This document shows, one piece after another, positions 1 to 8,687 of a stretch of DNA of 64,000 nucleotides; position 1 is the first letter of the stretch; the number at the start of each line of letters is the position of its first letter. Source of the DNA: Psychrobacillus sp044762655 (lineage in GTDB: Bacteria > Bacillota > Bacilli > Bacillales_A > Planococcaceae). Below the pieces are notes generated by a model. The model was not told where the DNA came from. It saw nothing but the letters and a program-made list of their open reading frames with translations, and did no database searches. The stretch lies in contig NZ_JBIWER010000007.1 in NCBI RefSeq assembly GCF_044762655.1, positions 124,001 through 188,000 on the forward strand, written 5' to 3'. A program made the position numbers and the translations under genes.

Positions 1-126
1 TTTGTCAGAAAACAAGTACCTTGGGACACAAAATTTACGAAGGTTTTAAAAAATCTTAAATTTATCTACTTTTGGAATTCATGAAATTTAATACTTGTTA
101 TATTCGTGACATTAAGCACTCTTTTA

Positions 127-154
127 TTTACAAATGCAGAGGAAAGAGTATAAT
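127..154 (+). promoter_or_regulatory. candidate sigma-A promoter of tatC
   Basis: TTTACA (127-132) and TATAAT (149-154) with a 16-bp spacer lie about 94 bases before the tatC start. The rest of positions 1-247 shows no coding potential that I can support. Assigned by motif match only. Confidence 0.5.
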
Positions 155-247
155 GATTAGTTGATATAGATGAACAAATACGGAGTATTATCTACTGTAG
201 AATATATAAAAAAGCTTCACTTTTTTGAGAAAATGAGGTGCTAAAAA

Positions 248-1003
248 ATGGATCAAGAACAACAACTGACGCTTGTTGAGCATTTAACGGAACTAAGAAA
301 AAGACTTATAGTTGTTGTGACAACTTTCATACTCTCCCTAGCCCTAGGATTTTGGTTAGCTCCCAAAACACTCACTTTCTTAAAACAGCAACCTACTGCC
401 ATGAACGTTGAATGGAACGTTTTCGGCTATACAGATGGTTTAATGATTTATGTTAAATGTGCGTTAATACTAGCCATATTAATAACTTTACCCATTGCTC
501 TTCATCAAATCTGGTTATTCGTAAGACCGGGTCTTAACGAGAGCGAAGCAAAAGGTACAGGCTATTATATTCCCGTTTCATTTTTCTTATTTCTATTAGG
601 AATCAGTTTCAGTTATTACATCTTATTTCCATTAATGCTGAATTTTATGTCTAATATTAACGATTCTATCGGTGCTTTAGAGACATATGGGATGAAACAG
701 TATTTTACTTTTATGTTTAACCTCGTTATTCCAGTAGGAATCGTGTTTGAACTTCCTGTAATTATACTTTTTCTAACGAAATTGGGTATAATAAATCCAG
801 AACGTTTAAGAAAAATGAGAAAAATAGCTTACTTTGTACTAATAGTAGTGGGTGTTTCCATAACTCCACCCGACTTTATCTCTGATTTCATAATAATTGT
901 TCCTTTGTTATTGCTGTTTGAAATTAGTATTCTTGTTTCCAGCTGGTCTTATAAGAAACAATTGGCGAAACGAGCACTTGAGGATCAAATTTTAGAACAG
1001 TAG
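248..1003 (+). CDS. tatC: twin-arginine translocase subunit TatC
   Basis: Multi-spanning membrane receptor of the Tat pathway, which recognises twin-arginine signal peptides and exports folded proteins across the cytoplasmic membrane. The 251-residue length and about six hydrophobic segments fit the family. Visible signatures are the N-terminal HLTELRKR (12-19), the RPGLNESE loop (93-100) and FELP (167-170). The start has an AAATGAGGTG ribosome-binding region. tatA follows 56 bases downstream in the same direction, so the two form a minimal TatA-TatC system as in Bacillales. The order here is tatC then tatA, the reverse of the B. subtilis tatAy-tatCy pair. Confidence 0.96.
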   Translation: MDQEQQLTLVEHLTELRKRLIVVVTTFILSLALGFWLAPKTLTFLKQQPTAMNVEWNVFGYTDGLMIYVKCALILAILITLPIALHQIWLFVRPGLNESEAKGTGYYIPVSFFLFLLGISFSYYILFPLMLNFMSNINDSIGALETYGMKQYFTFMFNLVIPVGIVFELPVIILFLTKLGIINPERLRKMRKIAYFVLIVVGVSITPPDFISDFIIIVPLLLLFEISILVSSWSYKKQLAKRALEDQILEQ

Positions 1004-1059
1004 TTTATACGCACACTAGCCACTGAAAATTTATCTACTAAATTAGAGGAGGAACTTCC

Positions 1060-1263
1060 ATGCCTAACATTGGAGTACCAGGATTAATCATCATTTTAAT
1101 AATTGCTTTAATCATCTTTGGCCCATCTAAGTTACCTCAATTAGGAAGAGCAGCAGGACAAACTTTAAGAGAATTCAAAAATTCAACAAAAGATATTGTT
1201 GATGATGTAACTGAAGAGTTTAAATTTGAGGACAAAGAAACAGATACCAAAAAGAAAGCATAA
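1060..1263 (+). CDS. tatA: twin-arginine translocase pore-forming subunit TatA
   Basis: A 67-residue protein with one N-terminal hydrophobic helix (about residues 5-20), the FGPSKLPQLGRAAG hinge and a charged amphipathic tail, which is the standard TatA architecture. TatA oligomers form the transport path for folded substrates delivered to TatC. AGGAGG precedes the ATG by seven bases. It is co-directional with tatC and is followed by a strong hairpin, so the pair is probably one transcript. Confidence 0.95.
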   Translation: MPNIGVPGLIIILIIALIIFGPSKLPQLGRAAGQTLREFKNSTKDIVDDVTEEFKFEDKETDTKKKA

Positions 1264-1264
1264 T

Positions 1265-1580
1265 AAAAGAGGTTGGGACAAAACTCTCCTCAAAAATAAA
1301 AAGCCCCGAAAATTTTACGCCTAGTAAAGTTTTCGGGGTTTTCTATGGAGATTTACCTGCAGTTGTTTTCCGTTACGGCGGGCGTTTTCGGGGGCACGGC
1401 TACAATCTCCTCGTCGCTTCGAAAACATATGCACCTGCGGTTACTCGTCGCAAAGACATTGGCCCAACAAAGTTCGACCAGTGTCTTTCCTGCGGGGCTT
1501 TCAGCTCGCGCTCTTCCCCCAGGAGTCGCCAATTTCTCTTTATTCTTTATTTGAAGCTAGTTATGTCCTAGCCTCTTTTT
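1265..1580. repeat. inverted-repeat-bounded GC-rich repeat element
   Basis: About 316 bases bounded by imperfect terminal inverted repeats of about 21 bp (1265-1285 against 1559-1579, 18 of 21 matching). The edges read AAAAGAGG and CCTCTTTT. The interior is much richer in GC than its surroundings and carries motifs such as GGCGGGCGTTTTC and CCCAGGAGTCGCC, which I recognise from non-coding repeats common in Planococcaceae-type genomes. It has no transposase. A 69-residue open frame inside it is not a credible protein. It looks like a MITE-like or structured-RNA repeat inserted between convergent genes. Confidence 0.65.
1303..1342 (+). terminator. hairpin terminator after tatA
   Basis: CCCCGAAAA and TTTTCGGGG form the base of a long stem followed by TTTTCT. 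It ends the tatCA transcript and lies inside the repeat element at 1265-1580. Confidence 0.7.
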
Positions 1581-1595
1581 TACTGATTATATATT

Positions 1596-2582
1596 TTACG
1601 AAAGGAGATTAGCTGCTGGTTTTCCAAAATAATACCCTTGAAATAACTTATATCCAGTTTTTTTCAACCATTCAAAGTCTTCTTGCTCCTCTATTCCTTC
1701 TGCTAAAGGAGTAGATCCTACTTCTACTGCCTTTTCTAAAAACTTTTGTGCAATAGCTTGTTTCGTCACATCATTTGAAACACCTTGAACATACTTCATA
1801 TCAAGCTTCATATAGTTCGGTTTTATATCTGTTAACATCTCCATTGTGCTATAACCTTCACCTACATCATCGAGTGCATATTCAAACCCTTTTTCTTTAT
1901 AAAATGTAAGGATTCTTTTTAAGTGCTCAATATCTTCTACTTTTTCCGTCTCTACCACTTCAAACACCAATTGGACAGGATTTATACCTAGTTTCTCCGC
2001 TAAGGCAGTAGTAGATTTCAAACAAAACTCAGGTGAATAAATAGAAGTAGGTATGAAATTGATAAATGCTTTCTTTTCTTTAATGACTGCTGCATGTTTT
2101 ACCGCAGTCATTCGACATGCTCTATCCAAGGCGTAAAGCCTTCCCCTTGCCTTAGCAGCAGAAAAGATTTCATTTGGGTATATCATGGAACCGTCTTCTT
2201 TTGGAAATCTAGCTAAAAGTTCATAAGCAAATACTTGTTCCTCTACGTTTACAATGGGTTGATAATGACAAATCATTAATTGTTTTTTGATGACTTCATC
2301 AATCCACTGAACATTTAATACTTCCTCTATTTTTGTAATAGGCTCCCATGTTTGTTTAGATATTCTGAATAGGATTTGCGAAGTATCCATATGATCTTCG
2401 CAGAAGTCTATAAAATCTCTAACATCAGACTCATTAACAATAAATTTATTCTCTTTTGTATCTACTAATATGTTCCGACGTTTTAAATGCTTTAAGACAC
2501 TGTCTAGCAGAGAGAGATTGAAATCTCCATCTACTTTGAACTCGAATTTCAAATCATTTACTTGGCAATTATTACACTCCAA
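1596..2582 (-). CDS. EAL-domain protein, probable c-di-GMP phosphodiesterase
   Basis: 328 residues: an unrecognised N-terminal part (1-95, with a CNNC motif at 3-6) and an EAL domain (about 100-328). EAL proteins hydrolyse cyclic di-GMP. The signature triad reads ELL (121-123), which keeps the metal-binding Glu. The other active-site positions also appear present: N175, E208, D238-D239 in DDVGEG, K259, E295 and Q315. Catalysis is therefore plausible, though DDVGEG departs from the usual DDFGTG. The start is TTG with AAGGGGAG seven bases upstream. No GGDEF domain or membrane segment is visible. It could instead be a c-di-GMP-binding sensor. Confidence 0.85.
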   Translation of the reverse strand: MECNNCQVNDLKFEFKVDGDFNLSLLDSVLKHLKRRNILVDTKENKFIVNESDVRDFIDFCEDHMDTSQILFRISKQTWEPITKIEEVLNVQWIDEVIKKQLMICHYQPIVNVEEQVFAYELLARFPKEDGSMIYPNEIFSAAKARGRLYALDRACRMTAVKHAAVIKEKKAFINFIPTSIYSPEFCLKSTTALAEKLGINPVQLVFEVVETEKVEDIEHLKRILTFYKEKGFEYALDDVGEGYSTMEMLTDIKPNYMKLDMKYVQGVSNDVTKQAIAQKFLEKAVEVGSTPLAEGIEEQEDFEWLKKTGYKLFQGYYFGKPAANLLS

Positions 2583-2658
2583 ATTCTTTCTCCCCTTTTT
2601 AGAGCTATAAAGTGAAATATCCCCTGTTCAGCAATTTGCTTCACAAGGGATAAGCTAC

Positions 2659-3825
2659 CTATAGATTTTGGAAAAATACTCTTATGACATCTGCTCCACC
2701 AATAAAGGTTCCAAGCGATCCAAATAAGTTAGTTAATACAACTACAAGTAAAACTCTAGTTACTTTGTTTCTCCAAAACCCTTTAATCGTAAAAACATCT
2801 TCTGATAAACTTTCAAAATCGGCTATCGTGGGACGCTTGGTATACGCTTGAGCAAGTCCAGAAAACCAACCAGATGCCAAAATGGGATGTAGCGCCGTAA
2901 CTGGTGCCGTGATAAATGCTGCTAAAATAGCCAGTGGATGTCCTAATGCTACTGCCGCTCCAACTGCAGCCATAGATCCAGTCCAAAGAACCCAGCTCAG
3001 TGCTTGATCGAAACCTGCAGAGGGATTCGCAATGAATGTAATCACGATTAATGCCACAATCAGAATTGGAATAGCCCAACCTATTATTTTTGGAATAATT
3101 GACTTTGGTGGTAAAGCTGATAGTTTAACTAAATCCTGCTCCTCATGAATTTCCTTGGTAATACCAGGTACATGCGCAGCGCCTAAAACGGCTACAATTT
3201 TTTTCCCAGGTGCTTCTTTGATCTTTTGAGCTAAATATTGATCGCGCTCATCTATTAATGGTGTTTTTAGCTTTGGAAAGGATTCTGTAAACTCGGCTAG
3301 AACGGCATTTAAAGTATCCTTGGACTTCATATTCTCCATTTCTTCTTCCGTAATAGTATCCTTACTGAAGATACTAAATAAAACGGAAGTAAGTAATTGT
3401 GATTTACCTATCCATCCAAGATTATGCCATATACGTGAAAAAGTAGTTTGGATATTACGGTCAGCTAATACAATCTCAGCGCCGTTCTCGTTAGCACTTG
3501 CAATACCTTGTATCATTTCTTGACCTGGTTTAATATCAAACTGTTTAGCCATCCGATTTTGGAAAGATGAAATGGCCAAGTTCATTAATAGTAGAGTAGC
3601 TTTCTTATCCTTAATGACTTTAAAGATATCCGTCTGCTTCCACTTATTATTATCTATAATGGATTGGTATCTTTGCTCATCCAATTCAATACAAACAGAA
3701 TCGGGTTGTTCTCTATCAATTACTTCCTTGACCTGTTCTGCACTCTGTCTAGATACATGTGCCGTTCCGATGAGAATAATTTCTTTGTCATTTACATGTA
3801 AACGTGTAATATTTTCTTCAGACAT
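2659..3825 (-). CDS. TraB/PrgY-family membrane protein
   Basis: 388 residues. The N-terminal soluble half carries the family motifs GTAHVSRQS (about 20-28), CIELDEQRY (about 45-53) and the GAAHVPG segment (about 214-220). The C-terminal third holds several hydrophobic segments from about residue 240. TraB/PrgY proteins include an enterococcal factor that lowers sex-pheromone activity; they share a fold with putative metal-dependent proteases, but most bacterial members have no proven role. AAGGAAG precedes the ATG. No operon partner is evident. Confidence 0.85.
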   Translation of the reverse strand: MSEENITRLHVNDKEIILIGTAHVSRQSAEQVKEVIDREQPDSVCIELDEQRYQSIIDNNKWKQTDIFKVIKDKKATLLLMNLAISSFQNRMAKQFDIKPGQEMIQGIASANENGAEIVLADRNIQTTFSRIWHNLGWIGKSQLLTSVLFSIFSKDTITEEEMENMKSKDTLNAVLAEFTESFPKLKTPLIDERDQYLAQKIKEAPGKKIVAVLGAAHVPGITKEIHEEQDLVKLSALPPKSIIPKIIGWAIPILIVALIVITFIANPSAGFDQALSWVLWTGSMAAVGAAVALGHPLAILAAFITAPVTALHPILASGWFSGLAQAYTKRPTIADFESLSEDVFTIKGFWRNKVTRVLLVVVLTNLFGSLGTFIGGADVIRVFFQNL

Positions 3826-3983
3826 AAACTACTTCCTTCATCTAATGTATTACCTCTTAGCATAACTACTAAAAGATTCTCTATACTTCATAATGAAGTA
3901 GATTAGCCCAAATTTCAACGTTGTTGCCATATTATTTTTCATATTTTTCGAAAAAACTATAATTATTTGCGAAGTTCTTTTCC

Positions 3984-5003
3984 TTAACTTCTAGAAAAAC
4001 GTTTTTTCGCATAAATGTAAGTTACTGCTAGCGCCGAAACTAATACTGTTCCTTTAATAATATCAAAAGCATAATAAGGTAAGTTTAATATGGTTAGTCC
4101 GTTAAGTAAGATTCCAATTACTGCGGCTCCAAAAAAAGTTCCCAGTGCATTAGGTTTCCCAATTCCAAGTACGGAATAGCCAACAAAGACTGCAGCAACC
4201 GCCTCCATTAAAAGTGGAGTGCCGGCATCAATTTGACCTGAACCGACCCTTGCAGTGAATAATACTCCTGCCAATGACGCAAAAATACCGGAAATGATGT
4301 ACGCGATGAATTTCACTTTACGAGTGTTCACACCTGACAATGTTGCAGCTTCCTCGTTTCCACCAGTCATATATAATATACGTCCCCAGCGTGTATGATT
4401 CAGAACAATATAAGCTACTATCACGAGTATTAACATTATCCAAACAGGTACAGGTAAACCAAACAATCTACCTTGGCCGATCCAGAGAAATGCTTCTGAA
4501 AATTGTCCCGGGGCAGTTCCACCAGAGGTAAGTGGCATATTATTGTAAATGGAGTATCCCTCTGTATAGGTCCGATGAAAGCCAGCGACAATATACATTG
4601 TACTTAATGTTGCTAGTAAATCAGGAATACCTAAAATTACAATTAGAAAACTATTAACTAATCCAACTAATACCCCTACAAGAATAGGTACAATTAATAC
4701 AAGCCATAAAGGCATCTCATACCAAACCATTAATGATGCGGTCACGACTGTTGATAGCGACATAGTGGAACCAACACTTAGGTCAAAACCTCCTACTACA
4801 AGTGTGAAAGTTACTCCTAATGCCAAAAGGGTTACGATTGAAATTGAACGCAGAATGTCCGTAAAATTTGCATATGTAAAAAAAGCATCGCTTATTGAAC
4901 TAAAATAAATAATAATACATATAAGCAAGGCAATAGCACCAAACTTAAATAGAAAATTAACTCCTGTTTCTTGCAACTTATTCTTCCTTACCTCCGCTTG
5001 CAT
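3984..5003 (-). CDS. RbsC-type sugar ABC transporter permease, probably for methylthioribose
   Basis: A 339-residue permease of the ribose/AI-2 (RbsC/LsrC) family with about eight to ten hydrophobic segments and the family feature GGFDLSVGSTMSLS near residue 70. Its start overlaps the end of the ATPase gene by 26 bases, which suggests translational coupling. It is the last gene of the leftward mtnK-mtnA-binding protein-ATPase-permease operon. Membership in a SAM-riboswitch-controlled MTR salvage operon argues that the substrate is 5-methylthioribose. That substrate is inferred from context rather than from residues. Confidence 0.85.
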   Translation of the reverse strand: MQAEVRKNKLQETGVNFLFKFGAIALLICIIIYFSSISDAFFTYANFTDILRSISIVTLLALGVTFTLVVGGFDLSVGSTMSLSTVVTASLMVWYEMPLWLVLIVPILVGVLVGLVNSFLIVILGIPDLLATLSTMYIVAGFHRTYTEGYSIYNNMPLTSGGTAPGQFSEAFLWIGQGRLFGLPVPVWIMLILVIVAYIVLNHTRWGRILYMTGGNEEAATLSGVNTRKVKFIAYIISGIFASLAGVLFTARVGSGQIDAGTPLLMEAVAAVFVGYSVLGIGKPNALGTFFGAAVIGILLNGLTILNLPYYAFDIIKGTVLVSALAVTYIYAKKRFSRS

Positions 5004-6483
5004 ATAGCAAAATCCTTTCCTGGGTCGCTTCTTCCCGTGACAGTTCCTTCACGATTTGACCATCATACATAACTAAAATGCGATCAGAAATTCCTAGAAC
5101 TTCATGAATTTCACTTGAAAAGTAAAGACAGCTCTTTCTTTTTTGGGCAAATTCACGCACTAACCTATAAATATCTGTTTTTGCCCCAATATCTACACCC
5201 TTTGTTGGCTCGTCGAATAAATAAATAGCCGAATCTAGGGAAGTCCATTTGCCTATAGCAACTTTTTGCTGATTTCCTCCACTCAAATAAACAAGCGGTG
5301 TCTCTGTATTGCTTGTCTTAATTTGTAATCGCTCCACGATCTCTTTCGCAAAGGACTTTTCTTTCCGTTTATTCATAAATAAAAAACGAGAAAAATTTTG
5401 TAAATTAGGAAATGATGCGTTCGTTTGTAATGCTTCATGAACAAATAGACCTTCTTTTCTTCTTTCTTCGGGAATAAGAGCCATGCCTGCTTTGATCGCA
5501 TCTTTTGGATGCTTTATTTTTAAGGTGTTTCCTAAGACTTCAATAGTTCCTTCTGTATGTGGTGAATATCCAAATAACGTTTTAGCTAACTCTGTTTTTC
5601 CGGCCCCTACAAGCCCGACAATACCAACAATTTCTCCTTCGAACACGTCAAAAGAAATATCCCTCAGCTTTACTCCGTCTGATATTTTCTTCACACGAAG
5701 TAGTGTATTTCCTAATGTATGTTTGCGAACAGGGAAATCTTTACTATAAGAAGTTCCAAGCATAGCTTCAATAATCTCTTCCTGTTTAGTTTGAGAAGTG
5801 CTATATGTCCCGACAAACTTACCTTCTGCCATAACCGTTATCCGATCACAGATTTCAAATACCTCTGGTAGTCGATGAGATATGAATATACATCCTACTC
5901 CACTTTCTTTTAACCTTTTAATAACTGAAAATAACTTAGTAGATTCGTGAATTGATAGGGGTGCCGTTGGTTCATCGAAGATAATAATCTTGGCAGAACT
6001 AATAATCGCACGCGCTATTAACACTAACTGTTTTTCTGCTAAAGTAAGCATAAACGCTGGTTTTTCTACTGGAATGTCCTCCGCCTGTAATTGCTTCAAG
6101 GCATCACGTGCTTCGCTATTTAGTTTCTTTTTGGAGATAAACATACTAGTTCCAGCAACAATCGAATCTAGTAATATATTTTCCGCAACCGAAAGTTCTG
6201 AAACGATTGCAGTATCGACCTCTTGATATACACAATAAATACCATGGTCCTTCGCTACTTTTGGAGTGCGTATACGTAGTTTTTCTCCTTCTAACAAAAT
6301 CTCTCCCATGTCTTGCTCATATACACCTGAAAGTATTTTCATAAGCGTACTTTTTCCAGCACCATTTACACCAAGTAAAGCATGCACTTCTCCTTTATGA
6401 AGATGAAATTCAGCTTTTTGCAAGGCATGAACTTTTCCAAATGTTTTATCTATAGCTTTCATGGAAAGAAAAGGATTTGGCAT
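4978..6483 (-). CDS. RbsA-type sugar ABC transporter ATPase, probably for methylthioribose
   Basis: A 501-residue double-domain ATPase of the RbsA family. The first half has Walker A GVNGAGKST with a degenerate signature, and the second has GLVGAGKTE and the signature LSGGNQQK. This asymmetry is normal for the family. The start was placed at the ATG at 6483 because AAAGGAG lies six bases upstream; a longer frame to 6516 lacks such a site. It powers the permease encoded downstream, whose start lies inside this gene's end. A hairpin separates it from the binding-protein gene upstream. Confidence 0.88.
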   Translation of the reverse strand: MPNPFLSMKAIDKTFGKVHALQKAEFHLHKGEVHALLGVNGAGKSTLMKILSGVYEQDMGEILLEGEKLRIRTPKVAKDHGIYCVYQEVDTAIVSELSVAENILLDSIVAGTSMFISKKKLNSEARDALKQLQAEDIPVEKPAFMLTLAEKQLVLIARAIISSAKIIIFDEPTAPLSIHESTKLFSVIKRLKESGVGCIFISHRLPEVFEICDRITVMAEGKFVGTYSTSQTKQEEIIEAMLGTSYSKDFPVRKHTLGNTLLRVKKISDGVKLRDISFDVFEGEIVGIVGLVGAGKTELAKTLFGYSPHTEGTIEVLGNTLKIKHPKDAIKAGMALIPEERRKEGLFVHEALQTNASFPNLQNFSRFLFMNKRKEKSFAKEIVERLQIKTSNTETPLVYLSGGNQQKVAIGKWTSLDSAIYLFDEPTKGVDIGAKTDIYRLVREFAQKRKSCLYFSSEIHEVLGISDRILVMYDGQIVKELSREEATQERILLYASGGKEE

Positions 6484-6504
6484 GGATTTCTCCTTTCTAA
6501 GAAA

Positions 6505-6531
6505 AAGCTGTCCCATTAAACAGGACAGCTT
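6505..6531 (-). terminator. intra-operon hairpin after the binding-protein gene
   Basis: Arms AAGCTGTCC and GGACAGCTT with a 9-base loop, followed leftward by TTTTTCTT. It sits between the binding-protein stop (6544) and the ATPase start. Such a leaky terminator or 3'-end stabiliser would make binding protein exceed membrane components. Confidence 0.6.
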
Positions 6532-6543
6532 AAATCTTATAAG

Positions 6544-7629
6544 TTATCTGTTGTCTTCTAATGCTTTTAATTCATCTGTGTAACCTTGTTCGCTTGCTCC
6601 CCAGCCGTCAATATAGTCACTCAGTTCACTGGTAGTTATTGTTTTCTCCGGTAATTTAGATGCCTCTACAAAAACTGGTTCTAATACGACTTTTTCCTCT
6701 ACATTACCTCCGTTAATTTTTTGGTATAAATAACGTACTTGAATACGACCAATATCCTTAGGATCTACTGCTGCCGATGCAACCCATGGACTATTGTCTT
6801 TTTGAATCATCTGTAAATCTTCATCACTCATATCAATGCTATATACTTTAATATCTGTACGTCCTGCTTGTTCTATTGCGCGTACTGCACCTTTTGCAAA
6901 CTCATCCCAAGCAGCCCAAACAGCTGTAATTTCACCTTCATTTGGATATTTTTTTAATACTGCTTCCATTTGTGATTGAGTATCTAAAGCTGTATTTTGT
7001 GTTGCTGCACCGAATGTTGCGATTTCTTTAATCCCTGTATTCTCACCAAGAAAGTTTTCATAAGCTACTTGGCGTCTTTCCATTGGTGCAAAACCTGCAA
7101 CCCATATTTTTACGATATTCGCTTCACCATTTGAATCTTCCGCTAGTTTCTCTAGCGTCATTTGCGCCATTTTTTCATCGCCTTGCTCTAAAGAAGTTAC
7201 TCCTTCAACTTCTACTCCCGCATCAAATGCGACAACTGGAATTCCTTTTGAGACTGCATTCTCCACTCCTTGGTTTAATGCTTCCTTTGTACCGTGATCT
7301 ATTAAAATACCGTCAACTCCTTGATTCACCGCTGCATCCAAATTGGAAGCCATTTTAGCCAAATCACCATCAGAGGTGAATACTGTTACGTTTCCACCAA
7401 ATTTCTCTACTTGTTCTTTCACACCTTCAATATATTGAGCTGAAAATGTGCCTAAATTTTGTTGCATTACTAATGCAATTTTCTTTCCTGCTAGTGCATT
7501 TTCCGAAGTCTCTGCATCTTTACTTGAGTTAGATGACGCTGCTTCCCCATCACCTTTTGGCTGACAAGCAGCTAATAAAACCCCTATTATTAAGATCGTG
7601 AATAGTAACCAATACTTATTTGTTCTCAT
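6544..7629 (-). CDS. sugar-binding lipoprotein of the probable methylthioribose ABC transporter
   Basis: 361 residues with a lipoprotein signal peptide ending in LLAAC (Cys at 22), then a low-complexity Ser/Glu linker and a periplasmic-binding fold of the RbsB/type-I family (KIALVMQQ start, IDHGTKEAL, AWDEFAKGAVRAIE). It should capture sugar outside the membrane for the RbsC/RbsA-like partners downstream. AAAGGAGAAGG precedes the ATG. It lies 20 bases after mtnA in the SAM-riboswitch operon, so methylthioribose is the likely ligand; ribose-like sugars remain possible. Confidence 0.87.
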   Translation of the reverse strand: MRTNKYWLLFTILIIGVLLAACQPKGDGEAASSNSSKDAETSENALAGKKIALVMQQNLGTFSAQYIEGVKEQVEKFGGNVTVFTSDGDLAKMASNLDAAVNQGVDGILIDHGTKEALNQGVENAVSKGIPVVAFDAGVEVEGVTSLEQGDEKMAQMTLEKLAEDSNGEANIVKIWVAGFAPMERRQVAYENFLGENTGIKEIATFGAATQNTALDTQSQMEAVLKKYPNEGEITAVWAAWDEFAKGAVRAIEQAGRTDIKVYSIDMSDEDLQMIQKDNSPWVASAAVDPKDIGRIQVRYLYQKINGGNVEEKVVLEPVFVEASKLPEKTITTSELSDYIDGWGASEQGYTDELKALEDNR

Positions 7630-7649
7630 AATCCTTCTCCTTTTTCAAC

Positions 7650-8687
7650 TTAATTGACTAGTTTCGTAGATATATTTTCAATGTAGTCGGGATAAATAAT
7701 TCCTTTTTCTGTAATAATGGCAGTGATATATTTAGATGGTGTCACATCAAAAGCTGGATTAAACACCTTCGTGTCCATTGGTGCAATAGCCTTGCCATTA
7801 ATATGTGTAATTTCCTCTGCTTTCCTCTCCTCAATTGGAATTTCCGCACCATCGTTTATAGACAAATCGAATGTAGAGGATGGTGCAGCCACATAAAATG
7901 GAATTGAATTTACGGAAGCTAGAATAGCCAAGTTCAGAGTTCCTATCTTATTTGCGGTATCACCATTTTTTGCTATCCGGTCCGCTCCGACTATAATTGC
8001 CTCGATTCCTTTTGCCCCGATTGTGTGTGCAGCCATACTATCGGTAATTAGTGTCACATCGACACCTGATTGCTGCAGCTCCCACACCGTCAACCTGCCA
8101 CCTTGAAAGACAGGTCTAGTTTCACATGCGAATACCTCAAACTTTTTGCCGTGTTCCTTCCCTAGATGGAACGGAGATAAAGCAGTACCATACTTTGCAG
8201 TGGCAATCGAACCTGCATTGCAAATAGTCATTACCTTCGTTTTATCTTCCAGTAAAGTAAGGGCAAATTCACCAATATTCCGACAGGACTCTTCGTCTTC
8301 CTTATGTATTTTCCTTGCTTCTTCCACTAGTAGCTGCTTTGCACTCGTAACATTATCAACTTGATTTACTACTTTCAACAATCGCTCAAGGGCCCAAACT
8401 AAGTTGACAGCAGTTGGTCGAGATTCGCCCAAGTAAGTTGCATCTTTTTTTAATGTTTCTAGAAAATCTTTCATCGAATTTGTTTTATAATTTTGTGCCT
8501 CCAGAGCTAATCCATATGCCGCCGTAATTCCAATAGCAGGAGCACCCCGGACTTTCAGAGTAATAATTGCATCATAAACGTCTTTAAGTGTTTCTATTTT
8601 TAAATAGACAATTTCATGTGGAAGCTTCTGCTGATCTAAGAGTACTAACTGCTTATCTTCCCATTTAATCGATAATGGTATAGTCAT
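7650..8687 (-). CDS. mtnA: S-methyl-5-thioribose-1-phosphate isomerase
   Basis: 345 residues, the usual MtnA length. It converts methylthioribose-1-phosphate to methylthioribulose-1-phosphate, the second step of MTR salvage. Family marks visible are RGAPAIGITAAYG, TICNAGSIAT (catalytic Cys) and GADRIAKNGDTANKIGT (catalytic Asp). The start overlaps the end of mtnK by four bases (ATGA), so the two are translationally coupled. The product feeds mtnB in the divergent operon. Expression should follow the S-box upstream of mtnK. Confidence 0.96.
   Translation of the reverse strand: MTIPLSIKWEDKQLVLLDQQKLPHEIVYLKIETLKDVYDAIITLKVRGAPAIGITAAYGLALEAQNYKTNSMKDFLETLKKDATYLGESRPTAVNLVWALERLLKVVNQVDNVTSAKQLLVEEARKIHKEDEESCRNIGEFALTLLEDKTKVMTICNAGSIATAKYGTALSPFHLGKEHGKKFEVFACETRPVFQGGRLTVWELQQSGVDVTLITDSMAAHTIGAKGIEAIIVGADRIAKNGDTANKIGTLNLAILASVNSIPFYVAAPSSTFDLSINDGAEIPIEERKAEEITHINGKAIAPMDTKVFNPAFDVTPSKYITAIITEKGIIYPDYIENISTKLVN

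Noticed and set aside
1345..1554. A 69-residue open frame rightward
   Set aside because: It lies wholly within the GC-rich repeat, has no ribosome-binding site and no protein-like pattern.
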